A stretch of DNA of 64,000 bases from Fulvimarina sp039652615 (GCF_039652615.1 NZ_JBDJAC010000005.1:207283-271282); one strand, 5' to 3'; counted from the first letter of the stretch, positions 26,065 through 35,374 are shown. Made by a program: numbers and translations. Notes: generated from the letters alone by a model not told the origin.

Positions 26065-26994
26065 TCACCAGAACCGCCTCGGCATCTTGTAGGGCAGCAT
26101 CGTCTGCACCACCGGATTGCGAAACCGGTCGAGATCGAGGCTTTCGTGCATTGCGACGGTTCGCTCGCCGAACAGTTTGGTCTCCACCAGAGACCGCGCA
26201 TAGAAGGGCGAGTCCTCCAGCGTCTTTTTCACCCTCGTGTCGTCCGGTGCTTCGGTGCGCGTCGTCCGCTTCATCTGCCAAAAGCTCGTCTGCAGCTTCC
26301 TCAGAACCGGTGGTTCGAAATCCGTCACATCCGCCTTGGGGTCGAACTTGATCGCAAGGGTCAGCTCACCGCCATCCCGCTCGATGAGGTCGTAAAGCAC
26401 CGCCGCACCGCCAGGCACACAGGCGCGGCTCCAGTTCCAGCGGGAAAACCGGTCCTCCAGCGGCTCGGCCCCGGTGTTGAAATCGAGATAGCCATTGCCA
26501 CGCCAGGACAGATCCGGGTCGGAAAACTCGGCTTCCACCCGTGCGCAGGGCGCGATCGGCCACCAGCAATGGTTACCGCCCCTGTCGAGCGGCATCGGGT
26601 TGTGCTGCAGCGCTTCCGGATAGAGCCGTACCGTGCCACGCACACGCTTGGGAATCAGCGGCGTGATCTCGTCGATGGTCACAGTCAGGCAGTCGCCGTC
26701 CCACTCCATCGCGCTTGGCCCCACGGAGAGCACGGAGGCATCGCGCGTCAGATCCTTTTCACCGCGCTCGGTCATCGCCCAGCGCCGCGCACCGCGTCCA
26801 TAAAGGGCGCAGTTGATCGAGACGTGGTTTTCAGGCCGGCCGCGCCCGGTGATCTTGTAATATGGAGAGAAGACGCTGCCGACGAAGCCGATGATCGTCA
26901 GGCCATAGGCGCCGTCGTCCGAGATCGCGTCGCAATACCACCAGGCATAGCCGCCCGGCCCGACCGGCTGATCGAAGCGAGGTCCTTCATGATG
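26065..26994 (-). CDS. crtC: Carotenoid 1,2-hydratase (hydroxyneurosporene synthase) CrtC, start uncertain
   Basis: About 310 residues from where homology begins. It shows PRFDQPVGPGGYAWWY, GFVGSVFSPYYKI, ENHVSINCALYG, SWRGNGYLDFNTGAEPLE and the C-terminal HESLDLDRFRNPVVQTML, all classic CrtC. It adds water to the carotenoid end group in the spheroidene/spirilloxanthin pathway. The conserved frame has no ATG, GTG or TTG near its expected N-terminus (first ATG lies about 70 residues in). It overlaps the end of crtD by 97 bp. The coordinate given is where similarity starts. Confidence 0.85.
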   Translation of the reverse strand, partial: HHEGPRFDQPVGPGGYAWWYCDAISDDGAYGLTIIGFVGSVFSPYYKITGRGRPENHVSINCALYGRGARRWAMTERGEKDLTRDASVLSVGPSAMEWDGDCLTVTIDEITPLIPKRVRGTVRLYPEALQHNPMPLDRGGNHCWWPIAPCARVEAEFSDPDLSWRGNGYLDFNTGAEPLEDRFSRWNWSRACVPGGAAVLYDLIERDGGELTLAIKFDPKADVTDFEPPVLRKLQTSFWQMKRTTRTEAPDDTRVKKTLEDSPFYARSLVETKLFGERTVAMHESLDLDRFRNPVVQTMLPYKMPRRFW

Positions 26995-28460
26995 GCCTTG
27001 ACCGCGAGGGTTCCCGAGAGCGAGGCCATCGGCACGCCCGCGCCCGGATGGGCGCTCCCGCCGCAAAGATAAAGGCCCGGAATCTTCGAGCGCGCGGCGG
27101 GCCTCTGGAACGACGCGGTCGACCCATGAGAGACCTGCCCGTAAAGCGCTCCGCCCGTCCCCGGAAAGAGATCCGAGTACTCCGAGGGCGTCGAAAGGCT
27201 GATCCCTCCCCCCTCCAAATCGAGCGTCAAACCCGAGGCCCGGAGCCTGGCCAAAGCCGCGTTCTTGCATCTCTCGACCTCCCTTCGATCGAATTCCTGG
27301 ATATCGTCGCCGAGTGCCGGCGCGTTGACGATGAGAAAGAGCCGCTCGGGGCCGTTCGGAGACGCGGCGCTGTCGTCGCGATCTTCGGCGCAGACATAGA
27401 CGTTGGGCTCGGTTGGCAGCCGGCGCTCTTTGAAAATCTCGCTGAACTCGCGCATCGGATCGGGAGCGAAGAAAACCGTGTGATGGGAAAGCGGAAAGCC
27501 GGACACTTTGGCTTTCACAGCAATCCCGAGCGCCGAGAGCGAACGCTCGCGCGGCGTCGCCGCCTTGCCGAAAGCCTGGGCGACGTCCGCCCCGAACAAT
27601 CCACGCGCCAATGCCTCGGCATCGGCGTTCACCACGACCAGATCGGCCGCGATCACTTCGCCAGAGGCAAGCCGCACGCCGGTTGCGTGTCCGTTCTCGG
27701 TCAGAATGTCAGAGACTTCCGCCCCATAGCGGAACGAAGCACCGCTTCGCCTCGCCAGGCCCTCCACCGCTTCGGCGAGGCGCGACATGCCGCCTGCAAC
27801 ACGCCAGACCCCTTGCGCCTCGACCGCCGCGATCAGCCGCAGGGTCGACGGCGCCTCAAAGGGCGAAGAGCCAACATAAGTGGTATAGCGCGCGAAAAGA
27901 TGGCGCAGCCGCGGGTCGGAGAACTCCTTCGTCAGAACGTCCCATACGCTTTTGTTCGCGCCAAGCTTTGCGATCCGCAAAGCGCCCTTCAGGCCGGCCC
28001 GCACGGTCAGATCGAGCGGGCTGTCCGGCCGCTCCACGCTCATGAAGATCGGATCGAGCAGTTCGAGCACATCGTTCGAGCGCGCCATGAAACTCTGGAA
28101 TTCCCGCGCAGCCCCCTTGCCGGCGAAAGCCTCCACCGCCGCGACCGAACGCTTGAGATCGACGTGGAGATCGAGCCGTGAGCCATCGGCGAACACATGC
28201 CGCGCGATCGTTTCGGACGGGACGACCTCAAGGTGATCGTCCAGCCGCTCGCCGCAATCGGCGAACAACGCATCGAAGACATGTCGCTTGGTGAAAACCG
28301 TCGGCCCGGCATCGATCTCGCTGCCGGCGACCGCCACGCGGCGCATCTTGCCGCCTGCTTGATCTGCACGCTCGCACAACGTCACATTGAAGCCACCGCC
28401 AGCGAGCCGCGCCGCTGCGGTCAAACCGCCTATTCCAGCTCCAATGATGACGACATCCAT
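26898..28460 (-). CDS. crtD: Methoxyneurosporene (hydroxyneurosporene) dehydrogenase CrtD
   Basis: 520 residues, FAD-dependent phytoene-desaturase-family enzyme adding the 3,4 double bond. The dinucleotide-binding motif VIIGAGIGGLTAAARLA is at the very N-terminus, FTKRHVFDALF and GAGVPMASLSGTLA near the C-terminus. I chose the ATG at 28460, directly before the FAD motif. The last 25-30 residues (SISRSGRAAMPGG...) look unlike family members and run through the crtC start region. A PpsR-type box lies 28 bp upstream. Confidence 0.95.
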   Translation of the reverse strand: MDVVIIGAGIGGLTAAARLAGGGFNVTLCERADQAGGKMRRVAVAGSEIDAGPTVFTKRHVFDALFADCGERLDDHLEVVPSETIARHVFADGSRLDLHVDLKRSVAAVEAFAGKGAAREFQSFMARSNDVLELLDPIFMSVERPDSPLDLTVRAGLKGALRIAKLGANKSVWDVLTKEFSDPRLRHLFARYTTYVGSSPFEAPSTLRLIAAVEAQGVWRVAGGMSRLAEAVEGLARRSGASFRYGAEVSDILTENGHATGVRLASGEVIAADLVVVNADAEALARGLFGADVAQAFGKAATPRERSLSALGIAVKAKVSGFPLSHHTVFFAPDPMREFSEIFKERRLPTEPNVYVCAEDRDDSAASPNGPERLFLIVNAPALGDDIQEFDRREVERCKNAALARLRASGLTLDLEGGGISLSTPSEYSDLFPGTGGALYGQVSHGSTASFQRPAARSKIPGLYLCGGSAHPGAGVPMASLSGTLAVKAIMKDLASISRSGRAAMPGGIATRSRTTAPMA

Positions 28461-28487
28461 GAAGGATTCCCGAGAGGTCGCGCAAAG

Positions 28488-28505
28488 TGTCAACTTAATT
28501 TGACA
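28488..28505. promoter_or_regulatory. PpsR/CrtJ palindrome in the crtD-crtF promoter region
   Basis: TGTCAACTTAATTTGACA is a perfect TGT-N12-ACA site with extended TGTCAA/TTGACA arms. It lies between divergent crtD (start 28460) and crtF (start 28583). A half-site beginning TGTCC at 28520 does not complete a second palindrome. Repression under oxygen by the ppsR product encoded at 58706 is expected. Confidence 0.85.
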
Positions 28506-28582
28506 CTTTGATGCCCGCATGTCCAATTCAATTCGGGCCGGCATCATCCGGCCGTGACCTCGACCGAAAACGGAGGCCTGAA

Positions 28583-29704
28583 TTGAACGGATCGAAAGAG
28601 CCCTTTGCCGTCAGGTGGCGGGAACGCCGCAACCGCGTCCTGCTCGATCCGAGATTTCACAAATATGCCTTGCGTTTCGGGATCGGCCGCTTTTTCGCCC
28701 GCCGCTCGGCCCAGAAGCTCTTCGATCTCACAGCCGGCTTCATCTATTCACAGGTTCTTGCAGCTGGCGTCCGCGCCGGGCTCTTCGAGTATCTGGCAAA
28801 GGGGCCCGCAACGCCTGCCGAGACAGCGCAAGAGATCGGCCTTCCGGAGGACGCCACGCGCCGCCTTCTCGCCGCGTCCGCTTCTCTCGATCTGGTCGAC
28901 AAGCTGCCGGACGGGCGCTTCATGCTGGGCCCGCAAGGCGCCGCTCTCATAGCCAATCCGGGTGTTGCCGCGATGGTTCGCCATCATGATGCCCTTTATG
29001 CCGATCTCGCCGATCCGCTGAAAGCTCTGGAAAAACGCGGGGCCGGAGAGCTCGCAAAGCTTTGGGATTATGCGAGCGGCGATCAGGATAAACCAACCGC
29101 AGAGACCGAGCGCTACACGCAACTCATGACCGCGAGCCAGGATCTCGTCGCGTCCGAAACCCTCCGGGTGTTCGACGTCTCACCCTATACCCGCATCCTC
29201 GACATCGGCGGCGGCAGCGGTCGCTTTCTCACCCATATCGCCGCCCGAAACACATCCGCCGAGCTGCACCTCCTCGACCGCGAGACCGTGGCTGATCTGG
29301 CAAGACGAACCCTTCAGACACGGCCGGATGTAAATCGATTCACCGTCCACGGCGGCGACTTCCTCAAGGCGCAGATCCCTGCGGAATGCGATCTGATCAC
29401 GCTGGTTCGCATTCTCCACGATCACGACGACGAGGTCGTGTCCGCCCTGCTGAAGCGAATCTTCGAAGCCCTGCGCCCTGTGCGGGGCACCCTCCTCGTC
29501 TCCGAACCGATGGCCGACGAACGCGCCCGATCGCGCATCGGAGACGCCTATTTCAATATCTACTTACACAGCATGGGAACCGGCCGGCCGCGTACGCCGC
29601 GGGAATTGGCGCAAATGCTGGAAAAGACTGGCTTCAATCGTATCCGGAGCCTTCCCACGGGCATGCCCATTGCGACATCCGCCATGTCCGCAATTGCGGG
29701 GTGA
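28583..29704 (+). CDS. crtF: Demethylspheroidene O-methyltransferase CrtF
   Basis: 373 residues. An N-terminal dimerisation domain (about 40-150) precedes a SAM-dependent methyltransferase domain with DIGGGSGRFLTHIAA, LLDRETVADLA and ILHDHDDEVV. It methylates the hydroxyl created by CrtC. The start is TTG at 28583 with GGAGG six bases upstream; the frame is open to 28508. It heads the crtF-bchCXYZ-puf block; two PpsR-type boxes follow before bchC. Confidence 0.94.
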   Translation: MNGSKEPFAVRWRERRNRVLLDPRFHKYALRFGIGRFFARRSAQKLFDLTAGFIYSQVLAAGVRAGLFEYLAKGPATPAETAQEIGLPEDATRRLLAASASLDLVDKLPDGRFMLGPQGAALIANPGVAAMVRHHDALYADLADPLKALEKRGAGELAKLWDYASGDQDKPTAETERYTQLMTASQDLVASETLRVFDVSPYTRILDIGGGSGRFLTHIAARNTSAELHLLDRETVADLARRTLQTRPDVNRFTVHGGDFLKAQIPAECDLITLVRILHDHDDEVVSALLKRIFEALRPVRGTLLVSEPMADERARSRIGDAYFNIYLHSMGTGRPRTPRELAQMLEKTGFNRIRSLPTGMPIATSAMSAIAG

Positions 29705-29718
29705 GGCAGCGACCCACG

Positions 29719-29736
29719 TGTCTTACGCGATTGACA
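29719..29736. promoter_or_regulatory. PpsR/CrtJ palindrome 1 upstream of bchC
   Basis: TGTCTTACGCGATTGACA fits TGT-N12-ACA, with a less symmetrical core than the other boxes. It lies 8 bp upstream of a second box, the same spacing known for the two CrtJ sites at the Rhodobacter bchC promoter. Its right end contains TTGACA, which could double as a -35 element. Confidence 0.72.
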
Positions 29737-29744
29737 TTTGCAAC

Positions 29745-29762
29745 TGTCCAGTTAACTTGACA
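29745..29762. promoter_or_regulatory. PpsR/CrtJ palindrome 2 upstream of bchC
   Basis: TGTCCAGTTAACTTGACA is a good TGT-N12-ACA palindrome with a GTTAAC core, 24 bp upstream of the bchC ATG. With the neighbouring box it forms the tandem arrangement needed for cooperative PpsR/CrtJ binding. Confidence 0.85.
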
Positions 29763-29786
29763 CATCTCGAAGGGAACCATTTCGAA

Positions 29787-30725
29787 ATGCGTCAGACCAC
29801 CGCCATCATATTCGAACAGCCGAAAGCCATCGCCCTGGCGGCGACCGGGCTCAAGCCTGTCGAGCATGGCGAAGCGCTGATCGAGGTCGAAGCGTCAGGA
29901 ATTTCAACCGGAACCGAGCGCCTGCTCTTTTCCGGCGAAATGCCGGCTTTTCCCGGCATGGGCTATCCCCTCGTTCCAGGTTACGAAGCCATCGGGCGGA
30001 TCATCTCCACCGAGGCGAAGGACGGGCCCGCCGTCGGAACCCGCGTCTTCGTTCCCGGCTCGCACGGTTTCACCGACGCCCACGGGCTGTTCGGAGCCCA
30101 GGCCAGCCATCTCGTCGCCAGGTCGGAGAAGCTGGTGCCGGTACCGGAAGGGTTCGGCGTCGAGACGACGCTTCTCGCCCTTGCCGCCACCGCCCATCAT
30201 GCTGTCATGGCCGGAAGCGCGCTTCCGGATCTGATCGTCGGCCACGGTGTCCTTGGCCGGCTCGCGGCCCGCATCGCGGCGGCAAAAGGCGGGACCCCAA
30301 CCGTATGGGAAACCAATCCGGGTCGCCATCATGGTGCCCTTGGCTACGACGTTGTCGATCCCGCTGACGACGACCGTCGCGACTATGCATCGATCATCGA
30401 TGTCAGTGGCGATTCCGGCATCATCGACAGCCTCGTCTCACGCTCCGGCAAAGGAAGCGAGATCGTTCTCGCGGGCTTCTATAAGCAGCCCCTCGCCTTT
30501 GCCTTCCCGCCAGCCTTCATGCGCGAAACGACGATCCGGATCGCAGCGGAATGGGCAAAGACGGACATGGATGCGGTCGTTGGGATGGTCGCCGGCAAGG
30601 CGCTCTCGCTCGCCGGTCTCGTCACACACACAGCTCGGCCGGGTGGCGCCGCCGACGCTTATCGTACGGCGTTCGAAGACGCCGATTGCCTGAAAATGAT
30701 CATCGAATGGGGGACTAGCGCATGA
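29787..30725 (+). CDS. bchC: Bacteriochlorophyllide a dehydrogenase BchC
   Basis: 312 residues, medium-chain dehydrogenase related enzyme oxidising the 3-hydroxyethyl group to 3-acetyl in bacteriochlorophyll a synthesis. ASGISTGTERLLFSGEMP, FPLVPGYEA-like (YPLVPGYEAIGRI) and the nucleotide-binding region LIVGHGVLGRLAARIAAA are visible. The start at 29787 (FEMRQTTAI context) matches homologues. It overlaps bchX as ATGA. Confidence 0.96.
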   Translation: MRQTTAIIFEQPKAIALAATGLKPVEHGEALIEVEASGISTGTERLLFSGEMPAFPGMGYPLVPGYEAIGRIISTEAKDGPAVGTRVFVPGSHGFTDAHGLFGAQASHLVARSEKLVPVPEGFGVETTLLALAATAHHAVMAGSALPDLIVGHGVLGRLAARIAAAKGGTPTVWETNPGRHHGALGYDVVDPADDDRRDYASIIDVSGDSGIIDSLVSRSGKGSEIVLAGFYKQPLAFAFPPAFMRETTIRIAAEWAKTDMDAVVGMVAGKALSLAGLVTHTARPGGAADAYRTAFEDADCLKMIIEWGTSA

Positions 30726-31738
30726 GCGCACTCGCAAGAACCGAAGCAAAATCGGGTCAGGACGAGATGCATTCCGCCCTCCGGGCCGAAGCACACGAAC
30801 CCGTCGACACGCCGGCCTCCGGCCCGGTCACCAAGGAAACCCAGATCATCGCGATCTACGGCAAGGGCGGCATCGGCAAGTCGTTCACCCTCGCGAACCT
30901 GTCCTACATGCTCGCCCAGCAGGGCAAGCGTGTCCTTCTCATCGGTTGCGACCCCAAATCCGATACCACCTCGCTGCTGTTCGGCGGCAAGGCCTGCCCG
31001 ACCATCATCGAGACATCGTCAAAGAAAAAGGCCGCCGGCGAAGAGGTCGACATCTCCGACGTCTGCTTTAAGCGCGATGGCGTCTTCGCCATGGAGCTTG
31101 GCGGTCCTGAAGTCGGACGCGGCTGCGGCGGACGCGGCATCATCCACGGCTTCGAGCTTCTCGAAAAGCTGGGCTTCCACGACTGGGGCTTCGACTACGT
31201 CCTTCTCGACTTCTTAGGGGACGTCGTCTGCGGCGGCTTCGGCCTGCCGATTGCCCGCGACATGTGCCAGAAGGTCATCGTCGTCGGCTCCAACGACCTT
31301 CAGTCCCTCTACGTCGCGAACAATGTTTGCTCGGCGGTGGAGTATTTCCGCAAGCTCGGCGGCAATGTGGGCGTTGCCGGCATGGTCGTGAACAAGGACG
31401 ATGGCACGGGTGAAGCCGCCGCTTTCGCCAAAGCCGTCGGCATCCCTGTTCTCTCCGCCATCCCCGCCGACGAAGACATCCGCAAGAAGAGTGCGAACTA
31501 CCAGATCGTCGGCAGGCCCGGCGGCCAATGGGCCTCCCTGTTCGAGGAGCTTGCCGCAGGCGTCGCAGACGCGCCGCCCCTTCACCCGACCCCGCTCGAT
31601 GCAGACGGCCTCCTCGGCCTTTTCGACGACGAGGAAACGGGACGCGACTTTGTCCTCCAGCCTGCGAGCCAGGAGGACATGATGGGCCGGCCGATCACGC
31701 CGAAGCCCACCCTCGAAGTCGTATACGACAACGCGTGA
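30722..31738 (+). CDS. bchX: Chlorophyllide a reductase iron protein BchX
   Basis: 338 residues, NifH-like ATPase that delivers electrons to BchYZ to reduce ring B of chlorophyllide a. P-loop IYGKGGIGKS is at residues 45-54; the [4Fe-4S] ligands are in GRGCGGRGI and GDVVCGGFGLP. It has the usual BchX N-terminal extension of about 40 residues. It is coupled to bchC and lies 7 bp before bchY. Confidence 0.97.
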   Translation: MSALARTEAKSGQDEMHSALRAEAHEPVDTPASGPVTKETQIIAIYGKGGIGKSFTLANLSYMLAQQGKRVLLIGCDPKSDTTSLLFGGKACPTIIETSSKKKAAGEEVDISDVCFKRDGVFAMELGGPEVGRGCGGRGIIHGFELLEKLGFHDWGFDYVLLDFLGDVVCGGFGLPIARDMCQKVIVVGSNDLQSLYVANNVCSAVEYFRKLGGNVGVAGMVVNKDDGTGEAAAFAKAVGIPVLSAIPADEDIRKKSANYQIVGRPGGQWASLFEELAAGVADAPPLHPTPLDADGLLGLFDDEETGRDFVLQPASQEDMMGRPITPKPTLEVVYDNA

Positions 31739-31745
31739 GGTCGTA

Positions 31746-33344
31746 ATGGATTTCGAACCCAGAGATTTTTCGAGAGATGAAAGCCCCGGCACCACCGGGT
31801 CCTCCCTCGAACCGGTGTCCACCGGATCCGTCAAGCAGGCCAAGGACGGCGACGCGGGATGTCACGCCGGCAAGTCCGAACTGCTTGCGGCAGCGAAGAA
31901 GGCTGGCGCAAGCGAGGCGCTCGACCAGTACGCCAAGGACTACCCGACAGGTCCCCACGACCAGCCGCAATCCATGTGCCCGGCTTTCGGCTCGCTCCGC
32001 GTCGGGCTGCGTATGCGGCGCACGGCAACGGTCCTGTCGGGCTCGGCCTGCTGCGTCTACGGCCTCACCTTCACCTCGCATTTCTACGGTGCCCGCCGCA
32101 CCGTCGGCTACGTTCCGTTTTCGTCCGAAACGCTCGTCACCGGCAAGCTGTTCGAGGATATACGCGACGCGGTCCATGAGCTCGCGGACCCCGAACTCTA
32201 TGACGCGATCGTCGTCACCAATCTGTGCGTTCCGACCGCATCCGGCGTGCCCCTGCGCCTGTTGCCGGAGACGATCGACGGCGTTCGGATCATCGGCATC
32301 GACGTTCCGGGCTTCGGTGTTCCGACCCATGCCGAGGCAAAGGACATTCTCGCCGGCGCCATGCTGAAGCGTGCTCGCGAGGAAGCCGAGGCCGGCCCTG
32401 TTTCAAGGCCGAACCGCGCTGGGACAGACAAGCCGGAAATCGCACTTCTCGGCGAGATGTTCCCGGCCGATCCGATGATTATCGGCCAGCTTCTGGAGCC
32501 CATGGGTCTTGCCGCCGGTCCGGTCGTTCCGACCCGCGAATGGCGCGAACTCTACGGCGCGCTGGATTGTGCGGCCGTGGCCGCGATCCACCCGTTCTAT
32601 ACGTCCTCTGTCAGAGAATTTCAGACGGCGGGCCGACCGGTCGTGGGATCGGCACCGGTGGGTGCCGAGGGCACGGCTGACTGGCTGGCTCGCATCGGCG
32701 ATGCGGCCTCGGTTCCGGCGAGCAGAATCGCGGCAGCCCAGAACGCAATCCTCCCCGCGATCAAGGGAGCGCTTGCTGGCTCGAAGATCGACGGACGCAT
32801 CACGCTGTCGGGCTACGAGGGCTCCGAACTGCTGGTCGCGCGCCTCCTCGTCGAGAGCGGCGCGGACCTGCGCTATGTCGGCACCGCCTGCCCGCGCACC
32901 AAATGGTCCGATCACGATCGCGAATGGCTCGAGGCCAAGGGCGTTCACGTCAAGTTCCGGGCCTCCCTGGAAGACGATCTTGCGGCCTTCGAGGAGTTCA
33001 AGCCCGATCTCGCCATCGGCACGACCCCGGTCGTCCAGAAGGCAAAGGAGAGCGGGACACCGTCTCTCTACTTCACCAATCTCATTTCGGCCCGTCCGCT
33101 GATGGGTCCGGCGGGAGCCGGCTCTCTCGCCGAGGTCATCAACACGGCCATTGGCTCGAAAGCCCGCTTCGATACGATGAAGGCTTTCTTCGAAGGCGTC
33201 GGCTCGGGCGACAATTCCGGCGTCTGGCCAACCGCCCCCGAAAAGAAGAAGCCCGTCTCTCGCCGCGACGACGTGCCGATCCGCGCCAAGTCGAAATTCG
33301 ATGCCGTTCCCGACAGCGTGGCATCCAGCGAGGGAGGCATCTGA
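31746..33344 (+). CDS. bchY: Chlorophyllide a reductase subunit BchY
   Basis: 532 residues, NifD-like catalytic subunit. Cys in QSMCPAFGSLR, SGSACCVYGL and VVTNLCVPTASG are candidate ligands of the [4Fe-4S] cluster shared with BchZ. Both termini are longer and more charged than in many homologues (first 60 residues and the last 40, KKKPVSRRDDVPIRAKSK). The stop shares its A with the bchZ ATG. Confidence 0.96.
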   Translation: MDFEPRDFSRDESPGTTGSSLEPVSTGSVKQAKDGDAGCHAGKSELLAAAKKAGASEALDQYAKDYPTGPHDQPQSMCPAFGSLRVGLRMRRTATVLSGSACCVYGLTFTSHFYGARRTVGYVPFSSETLVTGKLFEDIRDAVHELADPELYDAIVVTNLCVPTASGVPLRLLPETIDGVRIIGIDVPGFGVPTHAEAKDILAGAMLKRAREEAEAGPVSRPNRAGTDKPEIALLGEMFPADPMIIGQLLEPMGLAAGPVVPTREWRELYGALDCAAVAAIHPFYTSSVREFQTAGRPVVGSAPVGAEGTADWLARIGDAASVPASRIAAAQNAILPAIKGALAGSKIDGRITLSGYEGSELLVARLLVESGADLRYVGTACPRTKWSDHDREWLEAKGVHVKFRASLEDDLAAFEEFKPDLAIGTTPVVQKAKESGTPSLYFTNLISARPLMGPAGAGSLAEVINTAIGSKARFDTMKAFFEGVGSGDNSGVWPTAPEKKKPVSRRDDVPIRAKSKFDAVPDSVASSEGGI

Positions 33345-34789
33345 TGCTGGTCCTCGACCACGATCGCGCTGGCGGCTACTGGGGCGCCGTCTACGTCTTT
33401 ACCGCCATCAAGGGTTTGCAGGTCGTCATCGACGGCCCGGTGGGCTGCGAGAATCTGCCCGTCACCTCGGTCCTCCACTACACCGACGCCCTCCCGCCGC
33501 ACGAGCTCCCGATCGTCGTCACGGGTCTTGCGGAAGAAAATCTCGGCCAGACCGGCACCGAGGGCGCCATGAAGCGTGCCCATGCCGTTCTCGATCCGAA
33601 GCAGCCTTCGGTCGTCGTGACCGGCTCGATCGCCGAGATGATCGGCGGCGGCGTGACGCCGGAAGGCACCAATCTCAAGCGCTTTCTGCCGCGCACGATC
33701 GACGAGGATCAGTGGCAGGCGGCGGACCGTGCGTTGAAATGGCTCTACACCGAATACGGGCCGAAGAAGCGCAGGACCAAAGAGAAGGCGGCGGACGCCA
33801 GGCCCAAGGTCAACATCGTCGGTGCGGCCTATGGCATGTTCAACATGCCGTCCGATCTCGCCGAAATCCGCCGTCTCGTCGAAGGCATCGGAGCCGAGGT
33901 CAATCTCGTCTATCCGCTCGGCAGCCATCTGAAGGATACGGCGAAACTCGACGATGCGGACGTCAATGTCTGCATGTACCGGGAGTTCGGCCGCCAGCTC
34001 TGCGAGACCCTGGAAAAGCCCTACCTCCAGGCGCCGATCGGCCTCCATTCGACGACCGCGTTCCTGCGCAAGCTCGGCGAACTGACGGGCCTCGATCCCG
34101 AGCCCTTCATCGAGCGCGAGAAGCACACCACGATCAAGCCCCTGTGGGATCTCTGGCGCTCGGTCACCCAGGATTTCTTCGGCACCGCGAGCTTCGGCAT
34201 CGTCGCCAACGAAACCCATGCCCGTGGTATTCGCCTGTTCCTCGAAGACGAGATGGGCCTGCCCTGCAAATTCGCCGTTCCCCGCAAGGCCGGCGCAAAG
34301 ACACTCAACGACGAGGTCCGCGCGAAGATCAGGGACACGAAACCCCTGATTATCTTCGGCAGCTACAACGAGCGCATGTACCTCGCCGAATCCGGCGGAC
34401 GATCCGCATTCATTCCGGCCTCCTTCCCGGGCGCCGCGATCCGGCGGGCCACCGGCACACCCTTCATGGGCTATGCGGGCGCAACCTATCTCGTTCAGGA
34501 GGTCTGCAACTCCCTGTTCGACGCGCTCTTCTTCATCCTGCCGCTCGGCACGGAAATGGACGCGATACCGGCTACGCCCGCACGGGAAAAATCGAGTGTC
34601 GGCTGGTCGCGCGCAGCCTCCGCCGCCCTTGAGCGGGCGATGGCGAATGAGCCGATCCTCACCCGTATTTCGGCTGCCAAGCGCTGGCGCGACGATGCCG
34701 AGCGCCGGGCGCTCGCCGAAGATGCCATCGCCGTCGAGCTGAAACATCTCGACCCGTCCATTCTCGGCGAAGAGGAGACTGCCGGATGA
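33344..34789 (+). CDS. bchZ: Chlorophyllide a reductase subunit BchZ
   Basis: 481 residues, NifK-like partner of BchY. MLVLDHDRAGGYWGAVYVF at the N-terminus, VIDGPVGCENLPVTSVLHYTDALPPHELP with a cluster ligand Cys, GLAEENLGQTGTEGAMKRA and GVTPEGTNLKRFLPRTIDEDQW are diagnostic. The ATG at 33344 overlaps the bchY stop; the frame is open far upstream without homology. The gene is followed 52 bp later by pufQ, and puf promoters probably lie within it. Confidence 0.97.
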   Translation: MLVLDHDRAGGYWGAVYVFTAIKGLQVVIDGPVGCENLPVTSVLHYTDALPPHELPIVVTGLAEENLGQTGTEGAMKRAHAVLDPKQPSVVVTGSIAEMIGGGVTPEGTNLKRFLPRTIDEDQWQAADRALKWLYTEYGPKKRRTKEKAADARPKVNIVGAAYGMFNMPSDLAEIRRLVEGIGAEVNLVYPLGSHLKDTAKLDDADVNVCMYREFGRQLCETLEKPYLQAPIGLHSTTAFLRKLGELTGLDPEPFIEREKHTTIKPLWDLWRSVTQDFFGTASFGIVANETHARGIRLFLEDEMGLPCKFAVPRKAGAKTLNDEVRAKIRDTKPLIIFGSYNERMYLAESGGRSAFIPASFPGAAIRRATGTPFMGYAGATYLVQEVCNSLFDALFFILPLGTEMDAIPATPAREKSSVGWSRAASAALERAMANEPILTRISAAKRWRDDAERRALAEDAIAVELKHLDPSILGEEETAG

Positions 34790-34841
34790 TCCGCCTCTCC
34801 CCTTCCCGTCTCGATCACCAACCAGCCAAGGAGGATATCCG

Positions 34842-35069
34842 ATGAGCCTGACAACCCGACAAGCACCTTCGCTTTTTTCGTCGGAGCGGCGTGAATATCG
34901 GCTGATCTACGCCCTCAGCTTTCCGCTTTTTCTCGCGGTAGCCCTCCTGTCGCGCCTTCTGCCGGCCTCCCTGAGGCCGCTTCCCTTCGAGCGTGGCCGC
35001 TTTTTCGCGGTCCTCTCCGACGCGCGCCAGACGGCGCACTCGGTGCTGCCCTTCGCATTCATGCGCTGA
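34842..35069 (+). CDS. pufQ: PufQ, bacteriochlorophyll-related small membrane protein
   Basis: 75 residues with one membrane segment (ALSFPLFLAVALLSRLLP) and basic flanks, in the standard bchZ-pufQ-pufB position. PufQ stimulates bacteriochlorophyll production and may act as a carrier of intermediates (literature; mechanism unresolved). A strong Shine-Dalgarno (AAGGAGG) lies upstream. The RPLPFERGRFFAVLSDARQTAHSVLPFAF pattern in the C-terminal half is typical. Confidence 0.92.
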   Translation: MSLTTRQAPSLFSSERREYRLIYALSFPLFLAVALLSRLLPASLRPLPFERGRFFAVLSDARQTAHSVLPFAFMR

Positions 35070-35149
35070 CGCTCGTGACCAGCTTCCATCGCCAGGTCTT
35101 TGTGTTGGACGTGGCGACGTGAAGGCATCCGAAACAACGGAGAAAGGTA

Positions 35150-35374
35150 ATGTCCAATACATCCAGTACCGCGTCTGACGCGGGCACGCTCACCGGTCTG
35201 ACCGAAAGAGAAGCAAACGAGTTCAACTCGCTCTTCCTGAAGTCCTTCGCCGGTTTCACCTTGGTTGCCGTGATCGCCCACATCCTCGTCTGGATCTGGC
35301 GCCCGTGGCTCCAGACCCCTGAAGTTGCGGCGAGCCTCGATATCGCTCATCCGCTGCTGTCGATGTTTACCTAA
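35150..35374 (+). CDS. pufB: Light-harvesting 1 beta subunit PufB
   Basis: 74 residues. The single membrane helix carries the bacteriochlorophyll-binding His in FAGFTLVAVIAHILVWIWRP, preceded by the conserved GLTEREANEFNSLF. The C-terminal tail (about 20 residues past the WRPWL motif) is longer than in Rhodobacter LH1 beta. It pairs with PufA around the reaction centre. The Shine-Dalgarno is GGAGAAAGG. Confidence 0.96.
   Translation: MSNTSSTASDAGTLTGLTEREANEFNSLFLKSFAGFTLVAVIAHILVWIWRPWLQTPEVAASLDIAHPLLSMFT

Noticed and set aside
28520..28537. A second PpsR box next to the crtD/crtF site
   Set aside because: TGT is present but the expected ACA is GGG, so it is at best a half-site.
33068..34747. 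A minus-strand open frame of 559 codons opposite bchZ
   Set aside because: Antisense to bchZ, no recognisable domain, high Arg/Glu/Gly content of a shadow frame.
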